Assembly: GCA_018343915.1 (NCBI GenBank)
Contig: JABRWF010000003.1
Span: 3,286,001 to 3,350,000 of the forward strand
Source: Agroathelia rolfsii
Taxonomy: Eukaryota > Basidiomycota > Agaricomycetes > Amylocorticiales > Amylocorticiaceae
Length of the DNA stretch: 64,000 bases
Direction of reading: 5' to 3'
In this document: in pieces, positions 57,449-64,000 of the stretch
How the letters are laid out: each line of letters begins with the position of its first letter
Position numbering within the stretch: position 1 is the first letter of the stretch
Notes under the pieces: model-generated
What the model was told of the DNA's origin: nothing
The model's input: only the letters and a program-made list of their open reading frames with translations
Database searches by the model: none
Made by a program: the position numbers and the translations under genes

Positions 57449-57971
57449 ATTTCTCACAGATAGCTTGGTTCACTTGGAAGGCACCTCAGTTAAGATGGCA
57501 TAAAACGAGTCTAGCTTCGGCAAGGCGGTGAGATGATGTAAAAGAGGAGAACTTTATGACTTGCTTCGGTCAACAACAGCTCGGATGCCGCTGCAACCAA
57601 GGTTTCAAGTTATTTTCCGCATATTTTTGGCGATCGGATTTACTAGTATCCTACCGGAAGTAAATATTAAAAAAAAAATCAGAACGATGGTGTCATTCTG
57701 AGTTATCCTTATCTCAGTACTCGACCATCCAGAAATGAAATGTTTGCATCAAATCCACATTTGTATATAGTCATCATATAGGTCATTATGTGTGGTAAAT
57801 CGTAAGCGCAATCTAGAGTCTTATGTACAAACACTGTTGGTTGATTCTCCACGTAAAAGGAACTGAATCGCAAAATATGATCCGGGAAATATAAAAAAAA
57901 TAGAGGTCAGAGATATAATATATCAAGAGAAATGCACCCCAGAACCAACAAGAGAAACGCTAGGCCATGCT
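57449..57971. other. Intergenic region
   Basis: It separates the nucleotidyltransferase start from the stop of the second cyclin, both on the minus strand. AT-rich around 57640-57900. No gene or repeat was recognised. Confidence 0.4.
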
Positions 57972-59492
57972 TCATGGACTAGCCATACGATGACCCATGC
58001 GCTCCTTGCCCGGAGTAGCAAATTGTTCTGGGGTTGATTCCCCTTCCTCTTTACTATGGTCGATGCTTGCTCGTGCATTGTGCTCTCGTTCCGAGCCCCA
58101 GTCGTCACTTTCTGTTGTGCTCGTACTGCACATGCTCCGGCTATCGTCTTCACTGTCGCGACATGTTGGACGTATTGTAGGCTCATCGTCTGTGGTGTCA
58201 CCGCCTTCCGTTTCGGTTTCCGCACTAGCCACGCTCGCATCATCATCTTCTTCGTCCTTGCCTCTGAAGCATGATTGATGATAAGCCTGCCCGGATGAAC
58301 GCTGGTGTACAGGTTGGTTCGCTATCCGTCCGCCGTATGCATCGAAAGCTCCCATAGCCCGCGTGGGTCCCGACACTTCAGGAATGTCACTCGTCTGCGA
58401 CGACTGCATGGTAGCCTCTGAACGAGAGAAGAGGATGAGTTGATCAGCGTAGCGTTGCATTTCAGCCGATGACACCGCAAGATTGAAGTCATTCAGCAGT
58501 AGGAACTGAAGTTCGAGTTGGTTCAGCTCCAACTGAGGCAATCCGCCAACCTATTGAAAATCGAAGCCAATCAGGGCGAGGGTAAAATACGATTATCATA
58601 TATGGCAAACCTTGGCGTAACGGGAGTTGGTGTAGAATACATCACTGAAAAACTTGCTCGCAACCGTAACACCAGCAATAACGAGCCGGTGTATGTTGTA
58701 CGAGTCGATGACAAATGTCCTTCCCGTAGCTTCGGCACTGAGCTTACTCATCCTGTCGAAGTAGACAAGCAAGCTCAAAAATACTTCATTTGTGGTCGGA
58801 CAATATTTGAGTATGCGGAGGAAATAGGATTCGAGAGAAATCGTGGGAATATTTCGTGCATGAAAAGTCAAGCTGGATGAGGGGTTTGCAAGAGATGTCC
58901 GCGAGGCTTCCATGAGGCTACGCCATATGGGTGGGTCAGATGATGATGTGCAATGGGGGGTTGGAGGGGGGAATGCAGGCTCTGAAGGAGTGAGTTTGTC
59001 GTTTGCCGAGGCAATCTGGGTGAGCAGGGACGCAAGGAGCTTTAATAGCTCTGTGGTAGGGTATGAGTGGATATCAATCTTGGGCGCTGCCGAGGCCGAA
59101 AAGTCTGCTGCGGATACCGCCTTTGGCTCTAGACAGTGTGAGGGTATTGACGTGTGAGACTGTGAAATTGGGTCTGGGATGGATTGTGAGGTTGATCTAT
59201 GTGGTGTTGCTGTACTCGGGCAGGAGCTGGTTGTGGCGGCATTTGTCGATGAGCGAGATAATTTATGGGCTGGTTGGGGCGTCGAGCCATGACCGTCTGT
59301 CTGTGACAATAGGTGACCTGAGGAAGAGGGGGCAGACGAAGACGACGAGGAGGGTTGTGGGGCAGAACTGGAGTGGGAAGAGGAACTCTTGCGGCCTTGG
59401 CTTCTGCTGCTGGTCGATCGAGACGAAGAGGACGGGCGGAGAGGGACGTCCGCCGGGGTGTGTTGATGATGGGGGTTAACTAATGCCAGCAT
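57972..59492 (-). CDS. Pho80-type cyclin (second copy, PREG1-like)
   Basis: MLALVNPHHQHTPADVPLRP precedes about 110 Ser/Pro-rich residues. The Pho80-type cyclin box follows: PKIDIHSYPTTELLKLLASL, FHARNIPTISLESYFLRILK, YCPTTNEVFLSLLVYFDRMS, FVIDSYNIHRLVIAGVTVAS, KFFSDVFYTNSRYAKVGGLP and LNQLELQFLLLNDFNLAVSS. It is a closer match to Pho80/PREG than the cyclin at 46627-48194. The C-terminus is Asp/Ser/Glu-rich and acidic. Known: Pho80 with Pho85 represses the phosphate-starvation response. One short intron near 58556-58612. A longer start at 59579 would add a hydrophobic extension and is less likely. Confidence 0.9.
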
Positions 59493-60252
59493 ATCGGGAC
59501 GAATTTTTGGAAAGAAAAAGGTGAGAGATAAGACGAGGCGGGATACGGTGAGCGGGACAGAAGAGATCCTGCCTTGCACGCAGTGGAGTCCCGACTTCTT
59601 TCAACAATCACCGGCATATCCCGATTCCCGATCCGACTCGTCCTGCCAGGCCCACCGCCACAGTGCAACGCCGTTTGATCATCATTTTCTGATCATGCAC
59701 TAGCAGCTGAACTGCATGCAGTATTTGGTATTACCATGCCTTATTATATGCAATGTTCATGTTCATGGCCCTGAACAACTCTTGTCAACAAAAACACTCA
59801 ATTCTCTACTCCCTCAAATTGCATGATTCCTTCTTCTTGGTCTATAGAACAAGCAAACACCATGCCTACTTCAAATTGCACAGACTAGCTTATTAAGCAT
59901 TTATACAAGATTTGTCAGGGTAAAATTCTACATACAAGCAAAATTTGCTAGTTATCCCTGGATTCTTCTAGAACACTTACATAAGCATGTTACGTAAGCC
60001 CTTTATAAGGCAGCAAACTAATTATAGATAGGGCACTATATCTTTGATTCTATCAGTCACTATCCCCAGTCTCACTCAGTACTAGTCTAATATATTATCT
60101 TTCCTCACTTTTCTTAATATCCATAGGTAAACTCCCTATAGCCACTGCTGCAGGTTCCATCTACAAGTATAACTTCTAAGCTATAAAATAGTTATCCTTA
60201 ATGGCCATTATTCCACCAGCTTAAAATTGCCACAGCAGCTTGAAGGCAAATA
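59493..60252. other. Intergenic region, CpG-depleted from about 59690
   Basis: The first 200 bp are CpG-rich like the cyclin gene. From about 59690 the sequence changes to AT-rich DNA with almost no CpG, which continues into the next gene. No terminal repeats, target-site duplication or transposase motif was found. Confidence 0.6.
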
Positions 60253-60560
60253 ATGATGGATTTTGCTTCTAATCAATCACTAGTGGCTGGTGTGCCACTA
60301 GAAACACCACTAGCACCCAACTTTGCACACTTGCACTATATTGGTGCTGGTGTGTCAACTCCAAATTATCCAGAGGACATTGCAGGACACCTCCAAGCCC
60401 ATGACGACAGCAAAATGCTTCAGAGTAAGTCCTTATAGTGGTGGGAACATGTAGCACTGGTTTTAACTCCATGTTTATTTTATTTTATTTTTATTTCAAT
60501 GAATAACAGCCACCTCCAAACAACAAGCTATTCAGAATGCCTCCAGTTCTAGTGGTCTAG
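59690..60560. other. CpG-depleted block, possible relic of a methylated or inserted element
   Basis: I counted CG dinucleotides line by line. Only two occur between 59701 and 60540 (one in TTACGTAA near 59993, one in ATGACGACAG near 60404), while 59581-59640 alone has six. TG and CA are common, as after deamination of methylated CpG. The block includes the putative first exon and first intron of the gene at 60253. It has no recognised transposon coding sequence or repeat ends. Confidence 0.65.
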
Positions 60561-62152
60561 GCAAACGTTCACGAGAAGATCAGGAATCGAGTGATGGATT
60601 TAGGAAAGTATTCATGCCACTATGCCGTGATCCATACTTCACTTGTATATTTTATATTACTTATCTCCTGGTTAGCTTTCTTGAACAAACACCCCAAAGA
60701 GCGGCGAAGCGCGTGGCTCGAATTCGAGTCCGCACCGGCAACGACAACGACACTCTTCAGCAGAACCTCCGCTTTGCATCACGAGATGCTCGAGCTCACA
60801 CAACAGACGGTACATTTCGTCCTCCTCCCTCAAAACATATCTTTCGCTACCTTCTACCACGAGGCGAAATCTTAGAAAGAAAGTTGGAAGAGCTTCGTTT
60901 GGAAAAGCCCGACTTGGACCTGGGTTCTGAAACTCAGACGAAAATTCTACCTAGTGCGCCTGTTCCGCAAAAAGTACATTTTAAACTTGCATGTCTCGAA
61001 AAAGTTTGGTGAGTTAATGCCTCTCCTCACTTGCAGCTAGGTATGGTACAGGACGACACCACCAACATACCTGTACTTGGACTCTCAAGGACATCTAGTT
61101 CATTTCTCAGTGATTCAGAGAACGTAAGCTATATGCCATTTCTCTTCTGTTCAAATGCCAACAACATGTACTCTTATGGACTTAGGGTATGCTTACGGAT
61201 GCTGCTGAATCGGTCGACGAAACTCCCGAACATAGCAAAAGTTCGGGGTCAAATGTTCCTCTTGTTACGCCAACACGGAAACCTGTGGAGAACAATGTAG
61301 TTGTTGGTTTTGCTATCATCAATAATTTAGATCTGATCATTCTATAGAGCGATATCCCCAGAGCTACATCTCAAGACTCGCCAGCCCAATCCGAGCCCGA
61401 ACTGCCTCTTTTCGAAGAAGAGGAAGAAAGTGAAGAAGATGGATTAAGGCAATATCAATCAACTGCCACATCACCATTACAAAGGTTGTCGATCAACACT
61501 TCGGAGAAGAATGCTACATTCAAAAAATTACAAAGAGTAGGTTTTGGAACATCTTTCACTAAGCTAAAACGGTTGGAGTCTAAACCTTTCTCTTTAGACA
61601 TCAAATCCAAGTAATCAGAGTCTGAGCCCCGAAGGTAAGGAAGCACTCAAGCGATGCATGGATACGGGGCTATACTGAGATGACCATCATCTCAAGCTCG
61701 TCGAAGCACCAACGAAATGAGAGAGATTTTCTTGGGACTAGCTCGTCAAGTTTCGATACCACGAAAGGGGAAGCGACCCGAGAAGGTGAGAAAGACGTCC
61801 AAGTCCTGATCATGTACTCTAATCTAAATAAATGAATTTAACGTAGAATTCAAACAAAAACGATCTCGCTACTGCTCTTCAATCTATTGATAGCATGAAG
61901 TCCAGCATTGATCATCCCCTACTGAAGGTAACTGAAACTCCATTATTATAAGGATCAATGAGGATATGTCTTGATATTAATCTTTACGGACTACAGGTTT
62001 CCCGCCTTTTAGAGGCTTTACAAGGCTTCGACAGTATCTTGGACGTTGAAGATACTGAAGAACAGGCTCTACATCGCCTTACGCAGTCCCTGTTGGAATA
62101 CTGGAAGCAGCGCTTCCAGATAAGCCTCGATCATACTCTCAACGAACAGTAA
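60253..62152 (+). CDS. Unidentified, probably nuclear protein (exon structure partly uncertain)
   Basis: The proposed first exon (60253-60424) starts MMDFASNQSLVAGVPLETPL and ends with a GTAAGT donor. Exon 2 from 60510 gives GLGKRSREDQE, a nuclear-localisation-like motif, then a basic stretch (QRAAKRVARIRVRTGNDN), RPPPSKHIFRYLLPRGEILE and a helical RKLEELRLEKPDLDL. Later exons are acidic/Ser-rich (PLFEEEEESEEDG). The last gives KVSRLLEALQGFDSILDVED ... SLLEYWKQRFQISL. I do not recognise a domain. The splice junction between about 61612 and 61700 does not keep frame with the obvious donor and acceptor, so the model may be two genes or contain an error. Exon 1 lies in a CpG-depleted block and may not be original to the gene. 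Confidence 0.55.
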
Positions 62153-62258
62153 ATATCAAATTCACGATAGGTTGGTGGATTGTGTTGATACCACAATCGT
62201 AATCGCACATATACTTCAGAGCCGCCATTGGACATTGTGTTTATACCATAATAATACA

Positions 62259-64000
62259 TTAGAAATCTCCATCTTCATCTGCCTCCATAAAGATCTTGAG
62301 CTTCCACTCTTCATTATCTTCATCAGTATCATCATCGGCCCACGCAAAATCAGCTTCTCCTTCAAGACCCCAGGCGTTGTCAATTGAAGCAGAGGGCTTG
62401 AGAGAGCTTGTTTCGCCCATGGTCACAATATCGACCATCTCTTCCTCTTCCGTCTGCTTGCGCCGAGCGATTTCCTCTTCATCTTCCTGTTTCATATATG
62501 TTAGCCTTTAAGCCGCAGAACGTTACTTTGTTGCGACATACTATATCAAATTCATCTTCCTTTTCTTCGTAGACAACGTTTTCATCGACTTCCTCAAATC
62601 CGCCAGCAAAGGCACCCCATCTTTCTGGCATGGGACAATGCCAAACAAGTATGTTCCCTTGATTTGTGGTCGAAGCAACCACTGATTTCGATGGGTGCCA
62701 CTATGATGGATCAAAATTTAGCAAAATTTACACTGAAATGCGACTTCTCACATGAACATAAACAAGAGGTTCCCGCCCTCCATCGAGAGTAGTCGTAAAT
62801 TGACCGTCATTAATAATATCCCAGATATACACTTTATGGTTTGCTGTATCCGCCGCTCCTGTTTGGGGTTAGAAAACATTATACGCAAGTAATGATAGAT
62901 CAAACGGATTATGCACCTCCTGCTAGCCATTCACCGTCGGGACTGTACGACATTCCAAACCAAGCAGTTCGATTGATCGGGTCATTGAACTTATGAGTGG
63001 GCTCCATGTCTTGTTCAAGGACTGTGCCATCCAGGGTAGGAGGAGGGTATGGAGGAATATAAAATTGTCGTAGGATCCTATCTGATGAGTTTGTGACAAG
63101 TCTCCTGATGATAAATGTTAGTCTAGAGATAATGATAGTCAGGATGGGCATCTGACCTCGTTGATTTGGAGAATTCCAGGTGCTTCATATTACCAGCACC
63201 AACTATTTTGTGTCGTGCGATCATCTAGTTTGCTGTTCAGGACGGCCGCAATGTTATATAATAAACCATATTCTCTGACTGTTTTTGTACGTGTATTAAA
63301 TACCAACAGCGATCCCGCCGCAGTGCCGATGAATATATACCTTCCGGAGGGATCAAAGCGAGCAACTGTCATTGCTGCTCTGTATATCTCATTTGTTTCA
63401 GTTGGTAAGATAAACTGAGTGAAGACACATGCCTTGGCCGAGCATTATCATCATCTATTCCATCCTGTACTTCGATTAATTCGTAACGACCCTTGTGTTG
63501 TTTCCTGAGATCAACAAGGTATGCATCTCCGGTACTGAGGAGTGCCAATATTATTTTGCTATAAAAATAGTGAGCATATCTCCTAATAAGAAATGAGCTT
63601 TCATGACCAAACCTGTTACGAGGGTGGAATTGCGCAAACCCAACCGGCGCATCAAAGCGCACTGTCATCTTCCTCTGAGGATGGTAATCGGAGGACAAAT
63701 CCCATATTATTATATTCCAGTCCTTTGAGGATGTAAGGATGAATTTTGAGTGTCTTGACCAACTATGCGTCATATTCATTCAGCTGGAAACTACCAGCTG
63801 GATTTATTGTACATGGACGTACTCGACACTTGTCAGGGCTTTCACATGGCCCTCAAGGATTCGCACAGCTGCGCGCGTCTCGAGCTCCCAGATCCATGCG
63901 CTTCCATCATGTCTTCCTGCAGCAATGAGCCGACCAGTGGGATCGAAACGTGCAAATAGGGCTTGAGAGTAGAAAGATGTTTGGATTGCGGTTGGGTGAG
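62259..64000 (-). CDS. Swd1/RbBP5 WD40 subunit of COMPASS (5' end outside the window)
   Basis: The gene enters from the right edge and stops at 62261-62259. WD repeats include FARFDPTGRLIAAGRHDGSA with WIWELETRAAIRILEGHV, then TSSKDWNIIIWDLSS, ARFDPSGRYIFIGTAAGSLL and SYSPDGEWLAGGA. The Swd1/RbBP5-specific segment follows the propeller: VHWHPSKSVVASTTNQGNIL, MPERWGAFAGGFEEVDENVV and YEEKEDEFDIEDEEEIARRK. An acidic tail ends MEADEDGDF. Known: this subunit scaffolds the Set1/MLL histone H3K4 methyltransferase and contacts the SET domain with its post-propeller segment. The first residues are missing here. The gene converges with its neighbour, with about 106 bp between stops. Confidence 0.92.

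Overview
The window is nuclear DNA of a filamentous basidiomycete, most likely an Agaricomycete. Genes are dense (about one per 2.2 kb) on both strands. Most are broken by many short introns of about 45-130 nt with GT-AG ends, some exons are only 12-15 nt long, and promoters and leaders are rich in C and T. Cantharellales such as Rhizoctonia are possible from the overall look, but genus cannot be settled from sequence reading alone. No bacterial-style operon, rRNA, tRNA or CRISPR array was seen.

Layout. 1-125: tail of an unidentified basic protein. 1451-4805 (-): PNUTS/Ppn1-like PP1 regulator. 5504-6515 (+): HMG-box protein. 6821-7860 and 8497-9975 (+): two Pro/Gly-rich proteins, the first with a WW domain. 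10384-10804 (+): complex I subunit NDUFB7, convergent with the SCO1 copper chaperone (10912-11905, -). 12146-14526 (-): cytochrome b5-acyl-CoA dehydrogenase fusion. 15275-19038 (-): Rad16. 19407-22573 (-): acid sphingomyelinase-like enzyme. 23068-26140 (-): prolyl oligopeptidase. 26626-28015 (-): Flx1-type mitochondrial carrier. 29215-29721 (+): small orphan gene. 30349-31065 (+): mitochondrial IF-3. 31090-33957 (-): 955-aa PPR-like protein. 34260-37640 (+): nuclear cap-binding protein CBP80. 37966-38983 (-): ribosomal protein uL2. 40386-43728 (+): SS18/SSXT-like Q-rich coactivator. 44551-45960 (+): SH3 protein. 46627-48194 (-): Pho80-type cyclin. 48683-50495 (-): UAA-family nucleotide-sugar transporter with a large insertion. 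50847-53131 (+): FGGY carbohydrate kinase. 53344-53855 (-): ribosomal protein eS25. 54272-56375 (+): glucosidase II beta subunit. 56513-57448 (-): nucleotidyltransferase-fold protein. 57972-59492 (-): second Pho80-type cyclin. 60253-62152 (+): unidentified nuclear-looking protein. 62259-64000 (-): Swd1/RbBP5 subunit of COMPASS, cut by the window end.

Most of the window is ordinary housekeeping content: mitochondrial biogenesis (NDUFB7, SCO1, Flx1-like, IF-3, PPR), chromatin and transcription (PNUTS, SS18-like, Swd1, HMG), repair (Rad16), translation (uL2, eS25, CBP80), and secretory or sugar functions (glucosidase II beta, nucleotide-sugar transporter, FGGY kinase). There is no evident single pathway cluster.

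The least ordinary stretch is 59690-60560. It has only two CpG dinucleotides in about 860 bp, between CpG-rich flanks, and it contains the putative first exon of the gene at 60253. Other points worth checking are the long insertion in the nucleotide-sugar transporter, the nucleotidyltransferase-fold orphan, the animal-like PNUTS architecture ending in a zinc finger assembled across an apparent GC-AG intron, and the SS18-like coactivator.
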